From contig CAZFLK010000037.1 of assembly GCA_964519245.1 (NCBI GenBank), positions 1 through 39,852 on the forward strand: a stretch of DNA of 39,852 nt, in the 5' to 3' direction. The notes under the pieces were generated by a model. That model was not told the origin of the DNA. It searched no databases and saw only the letters and a list, made by a program, of their open reading frames with translations. The DNA is from JAYPEY01 sp964519245 (GTDB lineage Bacteria; Verrucomicrobiota; Verrucomicrobiia; Limisphaerales; JAYPEY01). Positions 1 through 7,713 of this stretch are shown piece by piece. How positions within the stretch are numbered: position 1 is the stretch's first letter; every line of letters starts with the position of its first letter. The position numbers and the translations under genes are program-made.

Positions 1-372
1 GTGTCATTTTCCCATGAGGCAACGGGATCCAGGGCGCTTTGCACATTGTGTCAACCAATGACTCCCCGCCGCGCAGACTCACCCCCTCGCAAACATCGCT
101 CTACGATGCCCCAATCACATCACCCCATTCTGTGGCCGGTTCCCGTGCCAATCGCCCCCCTTCCTCTGGCTCTCAGGGTCTTCTTCCAACCATTCGACCA
201 GAGGTGATCGAAAATCGACGAGCGTTCGCGCCGGAGAGCGAACGAGATCTCGAACTCCGATAGAGATCAGAGCAACTCCGCTTCGCTGCCAAGTCGAAGA
301 ATTTCGACCATCCCTCTGCCACGCCGAGTTTTTCAGCCATGGCAATCGGATGCGTAACCCCTTGGGAGAGAA
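1..372. other. Non-coding flank, no supported gene
   Basis: Short open frames occur on both strands, but none has a convincing start, ribosome site or recognisable protein family. The stretch contains a small palindrome centred on cgagatctcg near 245-254. It may be intergenic repeat DNA or the remains of a gene lying beyond the left edge. I see no terminator or promoter I can defend. Confidence 0.4.
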
Positions 373-448
373 TGGTGGGCCCAGTAGGATTTGAACCTAC
401 GACCAAGCGATTATGAGTCGCCTGCTCTAACCGCTGAGCTATGGGCCC
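373..448 (-). tRNA. tRNA-Ile2 (anticodon CAU, lysidine type)
   Basis: A 76-nt tRNA on the minus strand folds into a full cloverleaf. The acceptor arm is GGGCCCA paired with TGGGCCC, the CCA end is encoded (TGG at 373-375 on the plus strand), and the T loop is GTTCAAAT. The anticodon loop CTCATAA gives anticodon CAT, at 413-415 on the plus strand. CAT could mean initiator Met, elongator Met or Ile2. The D arm and the anticodon arm (stem GCGA/TCGC) closely match Escherichia coli ileX and not its elongator tRNA-Met, so I call the isoleucine isoacceptor that reads AUA after TilS converts C34 to lysidine. Identity from memory of the ileX sequence is strong but not absolute. Confidence 0.9.
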
Positions 449-462
449 GGAAAGAGGTCCGA

Positions 463-491
463 AAAGTAGAGTGAAAGCGCCCGATTGTCCA
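463..491 (-). promoter_or_regulatory. Putative promoter of the tRNA gene
   Basis: On the minus strand a -35-like TGGACA (486-491) is separated by exactly 17 bp from a -10-like TACTTT (463-468), which ends 14 bp before the tRNA 5' end. The -35 matches sigma-70 consensus at five of six positions. The -10 matches at only three, so this is a plausible but unproven site. Confidence 0.35.
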
Positions 492-731
492 CATTGCGTG
501 TTGCCCGATACGGGCCGTTCACCTTCTCGCGAGACTGTTTGAAAAGGGCGGCAGCCGACGTAGGGAAGCTCATTCCCGTTTGAAAGTCGTTGCTAAGTGA
601 ACCTGCCGGCTACGGTGAGGCAAGCGTTGCCTCGTCCGCTACGAATCCATCGCGTCTTCACACAATCTCTCCCGAAAGCGGCCGCAACCCTCTTGCCTGC
701 GATCGCGGGAGCCGCCCCACCCGAATCATCC
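492..731. other. Intergenic region between tRNA and efflux operon
   Basis: About 240 bp between the tRNA promoter region and the stop of the ABC permease gene. I see no gene, no convincing terminator with a T tract and no repeat here. Open frames on the plus strand that begin here and run into the efflux genes are antisense shadows. Confidence 0.4.
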
Positions 732-2021
732 TCATTCGTGGCGCAGGGCCTCGATGGGATCGAGGTCCGCGGCGGAGGAAGCGGGATAGATGCCGAAGAG
801 GATTCCGACGGCGCCGGAGATGCCGAAAGCGATGATGACCGATGCCGGCGTTACAATGGTCTTCATCTCGGCGAAATGCTCGACGGCCGCGGGAATCACG
901 ACGCCGAAGATCACACCGATCACGCCGCCCCCGACCGACAGGACGACCGTTTCGACCAGGAACTGGGTGACGATGTCCTGCTTCTTGGCTCCGAGGGCGC
1001 GTCGCACGCCAATCTCCCGGGTGCGCTCCGTCACGGTCGCCAACATGATGTTCATGATGCCAATGCCGCCGACCAGCAACGAGATCGCGGCGATGGCGCC
1101 GAGCACGATGTTGAACATGCGCTTCGTCTCTTCCGCCTGACGCAGCAACTCCAGCGGAACGATCACCTCGTAATCGGTTTTCTCGTGAAACCTGCCCAGC
1201 ACGGTCTTGACCTGCGGATCCGCAATTTCCACGTATTTTTCCTCCTTCATCTGCATGCGGATCTCGTGCAACTCGATTCGCTCGGCGCTGAAACTGCCTT
1301 GGGACCGCTTGATCAGGGTTTCCCCGAACCGTTTGCGCACGGTCGACAGCGGGAGGTAGATGTTGTTGTCCAGCGGTTCGCCGTCGCCGTCGCCCTGCTG
1401 CGCGCGCTGGTCCGGCATGTTGGTCTCCCGCACGATCCCCACCACCTGGTAGTAGACCGAGCCGACCTTGATCGGCTGTTCGAGGGGATTCTGATAGGGA
1501 AACAATCGCTCCGCCAAGCTCTGCGTGATGGCGCAGATATTGTGCTGGTGCCGCTCGTCAGTCGGCGAGAGAAAGCGTCCGGCCACAATGTCGAGCCCCA
1601 CAATCTCCGCATAGGCCGGCATGGTGCCCACGATCTGGCAGGGAATGTAACTGCGCGAGAAGCGCACATTGTCGCGGATCAACCGCATCGGCAACACGCG
1701 CTCAACCCCGGGGATCGTGTCGCGCAAACGATGCGCGTCGTCGTAGGTCAGGCCGTATTCCAACACGAAGCCTCGGGAACCCGACGCGGCTTCCTGCTCG
1801 TCCTCGGCCGGCTTCACGCTGCGCAGGATGATGTTCTTGCTGCCCAGCCGCTTGATGCGCTCTTGGGCCTCGTAGGACGCGCCCTCGCCGATCGCCAACA
1901 TCGCGATCACCGAACACACGCCGAAGATGATGCCCAACATGGTCAGGCCGGAGCGCAACTTGTGCAGCAGCAGGCTCTTGATGCCCAGCTGAATGGTGCG
2001 GAGTAGACGAAGGGAAATCAT
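732..2021 (-). CDS. MacB/FtsX-family ABC transporter permease
   Basis: Inner-membrane subunit of an ABC efflux machine. The 429-residue protein has the MacB layout: a first membrane segment at about 24-44 after a short basic N-terminus, a large periplasmic domain (about 45-300), then three membrane segments at about 302-324, 351-376 and 393-413. The conserved cytoplasmic motif ERTREIGVRRALGA (332-345) lies between segments 2 and 3, and the family-typical ending PIEALRHE is present. Family knowledge says such proteins pass periplasmic conformational force to an adaptor and outer-membrane tube (mechanotransmission) instead of moving substrate through the membrane. It is the last gene of a four-gene operon, 13 bp after the ATPase. 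Substrate cannot be deduced; macrolides, peptides, siderophores or lipoproteins are all possible. Confidence 0.9.
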   Translation of the reverse strand: MISLRLLRTIQLGIKSLLLHKLRSGLTMLGIIFGVCSVIAMLAIGEGASYEAQERIKRLGSKNIILRSVKPAEDEQEAASGSRGFVLEYGLTYDDAHRLRDTIPGVERVLPMRLIRDNVRFSRSYIPCQIVGTMPAYAEIVGLDIVAGRFLSPTDERHQHNICAITQSLAERLFPYQNPLEQPIKVGSVYYQVVGIVRETNMPDQRAQQGDGDGEPLDNNIYLPLSTVRKRFGETLIKRSQGSFSAERIELHEIRMQMKEEKYVEIADPQVKTVLGRFHEKTDYEVIVPLELLRQAEETKRMFNIVLGAIAAISLLVGGIGIMNIMLATVTERTREIGVRRALGAKKQDIVTQFLVETVVLSVGGGVIGVIFGVVIPAAVEHFAEMKTIVTPASVIIAFGISGAVGILFGIYPASSAADLDPIEALRHE

Positions 2022-2034
2022 GATCGGATGCGCC

Positions 2035-2775
2035 TCAGGCGTTTGCGGCCTCCATGAACCGGGATTTCTCCAGCTTGGGAATCTCGCGGTTCATGATGTC
2101 CTGATCGATGTTGCCGTCCTTCATGTGCACCACCCGATGCGCGCGCTCGGCCACATTCGGGTCATGCGTCACCAGAACGATCGTCTTGCCGCTGGCGTTG
2201 AGCTTGTCGATGATCTCCAGGACTTCCAAACCGGTCTTGGAATCCAGGTTTCCCGTGGGTTCGTCAGCCAGGATCATCAGGGGATCGTTCACCAGGGACC
2301 GGGCGATGGCGACGCGTTGCTGCTGGCCGCCGGACAATTCCTTGGGCCGGTGATCCAGACGCTCGGCCAGGCCGACCATCTTGGCGAGATCCACGCAGTG
2401 GTCGTAACAGTCGTTCAGATCGACGCCCTGATAGAACAAGGGCACGTGGATGTTTTCGATCACCGTCAACTGGTCGATCAGGTTGTAGGATTGGAAAATG
2501 AAGCCGAGCCGCTTGCCGCGATTCACGGAGAGCTCATCATCCGGCATCTTGGAGACATCCTGCCCCCCAAGCAGGTAGCGGCCGTGAGTCGGCCGATCCA
2601 GCATTCCCAGGATGTTCAACATCGTGGACTTGCCGGAACCCGAGGGCCCCATGATGGCCAGATAGGTGCCCTCCTCGACGTCCATGTTCACACCGCGCAG
2701 CGCCATCACATCGATGTCGCCCATGACGTACTTCTTCTGGATCTCCTCGATCCGGATAATCGCGTGGTTGCTCAC
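2035..2775 (-). CDS. ABC transporter ATPase (MacB/LolD type)
   Basis: Cytoplasmic nucleotide-binding subunit that powers the adjacent permease. All ABC motifs are intact in 246 residues: Walker A GPSGSGKST (43-51), Q-loop Gln95, signature LSGGQ (147-151), Walker B with D171-E172 followed by PTGNLDS, and switch His204. The sequence is the LolD/MacB subtype, recognisable from ILGMLDRPT after Walker A and from the ADEPTGNLDS string. The predicted start is GTG. Unlike E. coli MacB, ATPase and permease are separate polypeptides, as in many Gram-positive and PVC-group systems. The order adaptor, ATPase, permease on one strand supports one complex. Confidence 0.93.
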   Translation of the reverse strand: MSNHAIIRIEEIQKKYVMGDIDVMALRGVNMDVEEGTYLAIMGPSGSGKSTMLNILGMLDRPTHGRYLLGGQDVSKMPDDELSVNRGKRLGFIFQSYNLIDQLTVIENIHVPLFYQGVDLNDCYDHCVDLAKMVGLAERLDHRPKELSGGQQQRVAIARSLVNDPLMILADEPTGNLDSKTGLEVLEIIDKLNASGKTIVLVTHDPNVAERAHRVVHMKDGNIDQDIMNREIPKLEKSRFMEAANA

Positions 2776-2806
2776 GTGCTTGCAATCCCTGGGCGCCCAA
2801 CGACGC

Positions 2807-4651
2807 TCAACCCCGTTTCAAACCGGCCACGATCCCATCCAAGGCGTGCCCCATTGCCAAGGCGCCCCCGGTAGCGGAACCAGGCAACGCCGCTCCATCA
2901 CGACTTTTCGGCCGCCCGCCTTCGCCCCCTCCCTTGCCACCCTTGCCGCCCTTGCCGCCCTTCTGACGGCCTTTGAAGGACTTCTGCATCTCCGCGCGTT
3001 CCGATTCACTGAGTTTGCCGTCGCCGTCCTTGTCGAAGCGTTTCATCATGGCCTCGCGATCAAAGCCGCCCTTCTGCTGGCCGACCTTGCTTTTCTCAGA
3101 CCGGCGCAATTCCTCCTGCACCTTCTTCGGATCCTTCCCTTCGGGCAGGGCCTCGCCATCGCCGACAAAGGTGTCTTCCAACCCTTCGTCGCTCGCATCC
3201 AACGGCGGCGAGAGGAGCACCTTGTCGCCCTCGTCCAGGCCACTCTTGATCTCGATGAACTTGTGATTGAACATGCCGACTTCCACATGGACCGGCGTCG
3301 GCTCGTTGCCCTTCTGAACATAGGCGACCTGCTTGCCCTTGAGTGTGGTCACGCACTGGACCGGCACCTTGATCACGCTTTGCAGGTTGGTGATGATGAT
3401 CTCAGCGCGAGCCGAGAGCCCCGGCTTCACATCCGGCAGCTTGTCGTCAATCAGGATCTCGGTGCCGTAGACCTTGAGGTCGGGATTGGAAAATCGGCTC
3501 TGCTGGTCCGGCATCGTGTTGACCTTGCGCACGTGCGCGCCAAAACGGGAGTCGGGAAAGGAATCCAGATCGACGTAGGCCTGCATCCCCTGAACAACCT
3601 GGTTCACATGGGTCTCGTGAACCTTGATCGACACCTTCATCTGGGAAACATCAGGCAGCTTGATGATCTCCTGCCGCGAGCGCACGGAAGCCCCTTCCTC
3701 GATCATGGCTTGGCTCATGGAGCGATAGCTTACGAAGGGATAAACCACCAATCCGTCCTCCGGCGCCACGACCTTGGCCGCCGCAATCTCGGCGTTGAAC
3801 TCATCCAGCTTCTTCTTCTGCAACTCGAGCTTGGTCTTCGCCGACGTGACCTCAGCCTCATACTGGGCGATGCGGCTGGCCGCCTGCTGCTTGACGCGCT
3901 CAAGATCCGCCTTGGCCTCGTCTCGATCCGCCTCGTATTGCCGAATCATCTTGGGATACTCGTAGGTTTCCAGCAACCGCTTGGCTTCGGTGGCCTGCTC
4001 GAACTTGTTCTTGGACTGGGTGAAGGTCAGGCCATTGCGCTCCATGGTGTTGCGGGTCTCGAAGCCCTGCTTGTGAAGTTTCTTGGACCAATCAAAGGTT
4101 TCCTCGTCGATCTTGAGTTTCTCCTCGGCGGTCAGAATGGCCGCCTTCGCGTCGCGCAGGGCCTGCGGCCAATCGCCGTCCTGATACTTCTTCAGGTCCG
4201 TCTCCGCAAACTCCAGCTTCAACTCCGCCGCCTTGATGCTGGACTCGTTGAGGCTCTGCTGGATTTTCAGATTTTCCTCGGCTTGGGTGACCGCAAACTC
4301 CGCGCTTTCCACCGTCAGCTTCTGCTCGTCCAACCGGTCCTCGATCTCGGAGACATCCAACTCGCAAAGCAGGTCGCCCTTCTTCACATAGCTGCCTTCC
4401 GGCACGATGCTGACGATCTTGCTGCTGTACTTCATCTCGTTTCGGATGCTGACCTCGTTGACCGCCTCCAGCGTGCCGCCCTCAACGATGGTCACAAGGA
4501 AGTCGTCCTTCTTGACGAGAAAGAATTCCTCGTCCATGGCTTCGTCTTCAGATCCGCCCGCCATGACGACGAGCAGGCCAATGACAATGATCGCGGCCCC
4601 AATGATCAGCGGCGTCCGCTTCGCCAGGAGTTTTTCAGTTGGTGTTTTCAT
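2807..4651 (-). CDS. HlyD/MacA-like periplasmic adaptor with C-terminal EF-hand
   Basis: Membrane-fusion protein linking the ABC permease to the outer-membrane channel. The 614 residues begin with one membrane anchor at about 14-31. They continue with a lipoyl/barrel-sandwich half-motif, a long Glu/Lys-rich helical hairpin (about 85-290), the returning lipoyl part (VVAPEDGLVV) and beta-barrel domains with a typical KPGLSARAEI segment. The family usually has 350-450 residues; the excess lies in the hairpin and in a C-terminal extension. That extension holds a canonical EF-hand loop, D540-x-D-x-D-G to E551, followed by a Gly/Lys-rich repeat and a hydrophobic end. Calcium binding is an inference. 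The start overlaps the upstream outer-membrane gene by 17 bp, so translation is probably coupled. Confidence 0.9.
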   Translation of the reverse strand: MKTPTEKLLAKRTPLIIGAAIIVIGLLVVMAGGSEDEAMDEEFFLVKKDDFLVTIVEGGTLEAVNEVSIRNEMKYSSKIVSIVPEGSYVKKGDLLCELDVSEIEDRLDEQKLTVESAEFAVTQAEENLKIQQSLNESSIKAAELKLEFAETDLKKYQDGDWPQALRDAKAAILTAEEKLKIDEETFDWSKKLHKQGFETRNTMERNGLTFTQSKNKFEQATEAKRLLETYEYPKMIRQYEADRDEAKADLERVKQQAASRIAQYEAEVTSAKTKLELQKKKLDEFNAEIAAAKVVAPEDGLVVYPFVSYRSMSQAMIEEGASVRSRQEIIKLPDVSQMKVSIKVHETHVNQVVQGMQAYVDLDSFPDSRFGAHVRKVNTMPDQQSRFSNPDLKVYGTEILIDDKLPDVKPGLSARAEIIITNLQSVIKVPVQCVTTLKGKQVAYVQKGNEPTPVHVEVGMFNHKFIEIKSGLDEGDKVLLSPPLDASDEGLEDTFVGDGEALPEGKDPKKVQEELRRSEKSKVGQQKGGFDREAMMKRFDKDGDGKLSESERAEMQKSFKGRQKGGKGGKGGKGGGEGGRPKSRDGAALPGSATGGALAMGHALDGIVAGLKRG

Positions 4652-6344
4652 TTTCTTTGAACAATTCGTTCGGGGGAATCAGTTGGATTTCTTCGGCGGT
4701 CTTGGGCTCCGCCACTCGGGTCGACGATTCCAGAATTTTCTTGTCCAACCAGAATCGCTCCTGGCTGGCGTCCAGGACTCCCAGGTTGACCTGAAGGTCC
4801 AGTTTGGAGGACAAGACGGCGACCAGGGCGTCGGTGACGGCGTTCTGAGCCCGGATGTAGTCATTCTGCGCATCAATGTAAGTCTGCGGATTCACCGTTC
4901 CGGCCAACGACCGGATATCCTGCTCATCCAATCGAGCCTTGGTGTTCTTCTCCGCCTCCACGCTGATCAGGTAATCGTTCCGGTTCCGCTCCAGGTTGCG
5001 GATGCCGTTGGCGACCACATTCCGACGCTCATCCAGGTTTCGCGCCAGCGTCCGGATCCCCGCCTCAAACCGGATGATCAGGTCGCGATACTCATTGCGC
5101 TGCCGCCAACGGTTGATTGGCAGGTCCAGTTCCAGACGAGAGTTCGCAATCACATCGTCCACGTCAAAATCAACGTAATTCTCCTCGTCATCCCAATTCA
5201 GACTGGCGTCCGACTTGAAATCCAATCCGGGAAGAAACTCGTTGGCCTTGATCCTCACATTGCGTTTGCGATCCTCATAGCGGTCAATCTCGTTCAACAG
5301 CGGAAGGTAGGACGCCACGGCGACCTTGATCGCCTCCTTTTCATCGATTGCGGTATCCGGCAGACCCGTCTCCCGCAGGATGTCCAGATCGGCGTCCTCC
5401 AGGTACACGTTCACCGAGAGTGGAATGCCCAATTTCAGTTTGAACCGATCCAGGCTCTGCAAGTAGTTGGCCACGCCGCCAATGTAGCGGTTCTTGGTGT
5501 CCAGTTCGGTCGTACGGGCCAACTGCGCCTGGAAAGGACTGTCGAGGAACTCGGCCCGCGAATCCGCCCGCTTTCGCTGCTGCACACTGCGAAGGTAGTT
5601 AGTGTAGTTGTTGCGGAGGTTCAGCTTGGCGCCCAACAGGCCGAAGTAATCCTTCACGATTCCAACCGCGAAATCATTCTGGAAAAAGGCGTGTTGCCGG
5701 CATTGGTAAATCAGGTTCCGCTCAGCCTGAAGCAGGGAATTGCCCACGATCGAACGACCGGCCCCGCGAAGCAGGGGCTGGGTCAGATTCAGGGTCAGGG
5801 CGTTGACCAGCGACCGGCGCGGATCTCCGGTGAAATAGCGAATCAGGTCGTTGCCCAAGGAGGCGGTGATCATTCCTCCAGTCCGAAACGCTTTTCGCGC
5901 TGCCCCATCGCTGCTCAGCGACGCCCGCCCGTCCTGATCGGCTTCCCGATCGATGCGACCGGTGGATGTGCCGCTGAAGACGGTAAAGAATGCGAGTTCG
6001 GCTCCCTCGAGGCTCAAGGCGCTGAGATAGAGGGCTTCCTTGTCGCTCTGATACTCCCGACTGAATTCCACCGCCACCCGCAAGGCCCCCTCCAAGTCCA
6101 GATTGAGCGTCCCTTCCTCCATCCGGTCCTGGATGATTTCCGAGGACAGAATCTCCTCCATCTCCCGCTTCGAATAGCGCGTATCGACCGTAAAATCCTC
6201 GGATTCGCCGAACAAGGCCTTCTGCATCAGATCGATGGACTCATAAACGTCCTTGTCCGCCGACTTGCGATAGTGCGCGGTCGAGCAGGCGCTGGCGACC
6301 AGCAACACCACTCCGACGGTTGCCAGAACGACAAACCTCCACAC
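4635..6344 (-). CDS. TolC-like outer-membrane efflux lipoprotein
   Basis: Outer-membrane channel (OEP family) of the tripartite efflux system and first gene of its operon. I choose the GTG at 6344 (569 residues) over a longer TTG frame that begins at 6413. The GTG has a good Shine-Dalgarno AGGTGA seven bases upstream. It yields a compact lipoprotein signal peptide: two short residues, a hydrophobic stretch, then VASAC with lipidated Cys20. The mature part has the alternating amphipathic helices of OEP proteins, with heptad-rich stretches such as LDLEGALRVAVEFSREYQ and a second half that repeats the pattern. The lipobox has Ala at -3, slightly unusual. The 3' end overlaps the adaptor gene by 17 bp. 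Confidence 0.87.
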   Translation of the reverse strand: MWRFVVLATVGVVLLVASACSTAHYRKSADKDVYESIDLMQKALFGESEDFTVDTRYSKREMEEILSSEIIQDRMEEGTLNLDLEGALRVAVEFSREYQSDKEALYLSALSLEGAELAFFTVFSGTSTGRIDREADQDGRASLSSDGAARKAFRTGGMITASLGNDLIRYFTGDPRRSLVNALTLNLTQPLLRGAGRSIVGNSLLQAERNLIYQCRQHAFFQNDFAVGIVKDYFGLLGAKLNLRNNYTNYLRSVQQRKRADSRAEFLDSPFQAQLARTTELDTKNRYIGGVANYLQSLDRFKLKLGIPLSVNVYLEDADLDILRETGLPDTAIDEKEAIKVAVASYLPLLNEIDRYEDRKRNVRIKANEFLPGLDFKSDASLNWDDEENYVDFDVDDVIANSRLELDLPINRWRQRNEYRDLIIRFEAGIRTLARNLDERRNVVANGIRNLERNRNDYLISVEAEKNTKARLDEQDIRSLAGTVNPQTYIDAQNDYIRAQNAVTDALVAVLSSKLDLQVNLGVLDASQERFWLDKKILESSTRVAEPKTAEEIQLIPPNELFKENENTN

Positions 6345-6351
6345 GGAAAAG

Positions 6352-6357
6352 TCACCT
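6352..6357 (-). promoter_or_regulatory. Ribosome binding site deciding the OMF start
   Basis: AGGTGA on the minus strand, seven bases before the GTG at 6344. It supports the shorter lipoprotein form of the outer-membrane efflux gene over the upstream TTG at 6413. Confidence 0.65.
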
Positions 6358-6657
6358 GCCCCACGACGCTCGCCACAGTTTGCCTCAACCCGTCTTCCTG
6401 AATTTGCCTTCAAATTATCTAGCTTTCTAGCCGTTTAGACCGCGAGCGAATCCCGACAGACGCCGCTTGGGAGGTCCGTATTCAACTTCATCGCCAAACC
6501 CACCCCGGAACGCTGACACAACGCCCAGGAAAGGGCAAAAGTTACAAATCTTTCACGCGCGGGGTAAATCCGAAAGTTGCCTCCGCTGAAACTTCCGATT
6601 GCCAAGCTCACGACCAACCCGTAAACGAAGGGCGAATTCACCTTCTCAATCCGATTA
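6358..6657. other. Divergent intergenic region
   Basis: About 300 bp between the efflux operon (leftward) and the beta-propeller gene (rightward), so it should hold both promoters. On the minus strand an AT-rich TAGATAAT near 6415-6422 resembles a -10 element for the efflux operon, but I find no good -35 at the right distance. No Shine-Dalgarno precedes the rightward gene. No repeat or RNA gene is evident. Confidence 0.35.
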
Positions 6658-7632
6658 ATGAGCGACAAAATCACCTCCGAAATGCTGGCCCAGGGCGCGA
6701 TCGTCCGGGAACCCGTGGGAAATGAACAAGGCTATTGGGTCGGCTGCCCGGCCGTCACCTGGGACGAGACCGACCAAGCCGCCTACCTTTGCTACCGCAT
6801 TCGCCGTCCGCGCGGCGTGCAACCCGATCGCGGCGGCGAAGTCCGCATCTGCAAGACCACTGATTTTGAGAACTACGAGGATGTGTGGTCCATGACCAAG
6901 GACCAACTTGGCACCACCTCCATCGAACGCAACGTCGTCCGCCGGGGCGCCGACGGCAATTGGCGCTATTTCTCCAGCTATGTCGACCCCGAGGACGGCC
7001 GCTGGCAGACCTGCGTCATCAAGGGCGGTTCCGATATCTCCAGCCTGGACCCCGCCAACATGCAACCCATCTTCAAGGCGGGCGACCTCGGACTCGAGGG
7101 CGTCAAGGATCCCTGGCTGATGCAGGTGGGCGACACCTGGCATCTGATCCTCAGCGTCGCCGTCGCCACCAACACCACCGGCTCGGGTTCCCACGAGACC
7201 CACGACATCTTCAACACCGGCGAGTGCGTGTCCGCCACCGGATTGGCCACTTCCAAGGACCTCGACAACTGGGAATGGCAAGGCGTCATCTTTCAGCCTG
7301 AGGGGCCGGGTTGGGATCAATACTGCCGCCGCATCAATTCCATCATTGAGAAGAATGGCAAATACTACGCCTTCTACGACGGCAGCGCCGGCCATCATGA
7401 GAATTACGAAGAGAAGTGCGCCTTCGCGGTCTCCGACGACCTGAAGACCTGGACCACCCTTTCCGCCGACGGCCCCGGGCTGCTCAGCCCCCATGCGTCG
7501 ACCTCGTTGCGCTACATGGATTACCTGCAACACGACGGCAAACTGCGCCTGTTCTACGAATGGGCCCGCGAAGACGGCGCACACAACATGCGCAGCTTCG
7601 AGACGACCCTGGACGCGTTGCCGTTCGGCTGA
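6658..7632 (+). CDS. Five-bladed beta-propeller glycosidase-like protein (GH43/GH32-like)
   Basis: A 324-residue protein with the repeat pattern of five-bladed propeller glycosidases: recurring blocks of the type SxDxxxW (ATSKDLDNWEW, AVSDDLKTWTTL, KTTDFENYED) alternating with GxWxLxxS strands (WRYFSSYVDP, DTWHLILSVA, GKYYAFYDGS). The VKDPWLM segment resembles the conserved Asp region of GH43-type enzymes. There is no signal peptide, so it would act in the cytoplasm, perhaps on imported oligosaccharides, or not as an enzyme at all. Exact family and substrate are not deducible. It is monocistronic, lacks a visible Shine-Dalgarno, and ends before a strong hairpin shared with the convergent pepP. 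Confidence 0.6.
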   Translation: MSDKITSEMLAQGAIVREPVGNEQGYWVGCPAVTWDETDQAAYLCYRIRRPRGVQPDRGGEVRICKTTDFENYEDVWSMTKDQLGTTSIERNVVRRGADGNWRYFSSYVDPEDGRWQTCVIKGGSDISSLDPANMQPIFKAGDLGLEGVKDPWLMQVGDTWHLILSVAVATNTTGSGSHETHDIFNTGECVSATGLATSKDLDNWEWQGVIFQPEGPGWDQYCRRINSIIEKNGKYYAFYDGSAGHHENYEEKCAFAVSDDLKTWTTLSADGPGLLSPHASTSLRYMDYLQHDGKLRLFYEWAREDGAHNMRSFETTLDALPFG

Positions 7633-7663
7633 ACGCTTCCCCTCCCCGATTCCGGGCCGAGGC

Positions 7664-7699
7664 CGCCACGGTCGGATCACACGCGATCCGACCGTGGCG
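7664..7699. terminator. Bidirectional hairpin between convergent genes
   Basis: A perfect 15-bp inverted repeat (arms cgccacggtcggatc and gatccgaccgtggcg) with a six-base loop acacgc. It lies 31 bp after the propeller gene stop and 14 bp after the pepP stop on the opposite strand. Position and symmetry fit a shared transcription end. Neither side has a clear U tract, so termination efficiency or mechanism is uncertain. Confidence 0.65.
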
Positions 7700-7713
7700 T
7701 CGTGTCTCGGATT

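Noticed and set aside
115..406. Small minus-strand frames before the tRNA
   Set aside because: One of them reads into the tRNA, and neither has a ribosome site or recognisable domain.
597..2006. 469-codon plus-strand open frame opposite the ABC permease
   Set aside because: It is antisense to a gene with full family motifs; the translation is rich in His, Asp, Arg and Gln and shows no domain. High GC keeps the complementary frame open.
2666..6401. Two plus-strand open frames of 664 codons opposite the adaptor, ATPase and outer-membrane genes
   Set aside because: Shadow frames of the efflux operon without homology, starts or ribosome sites.
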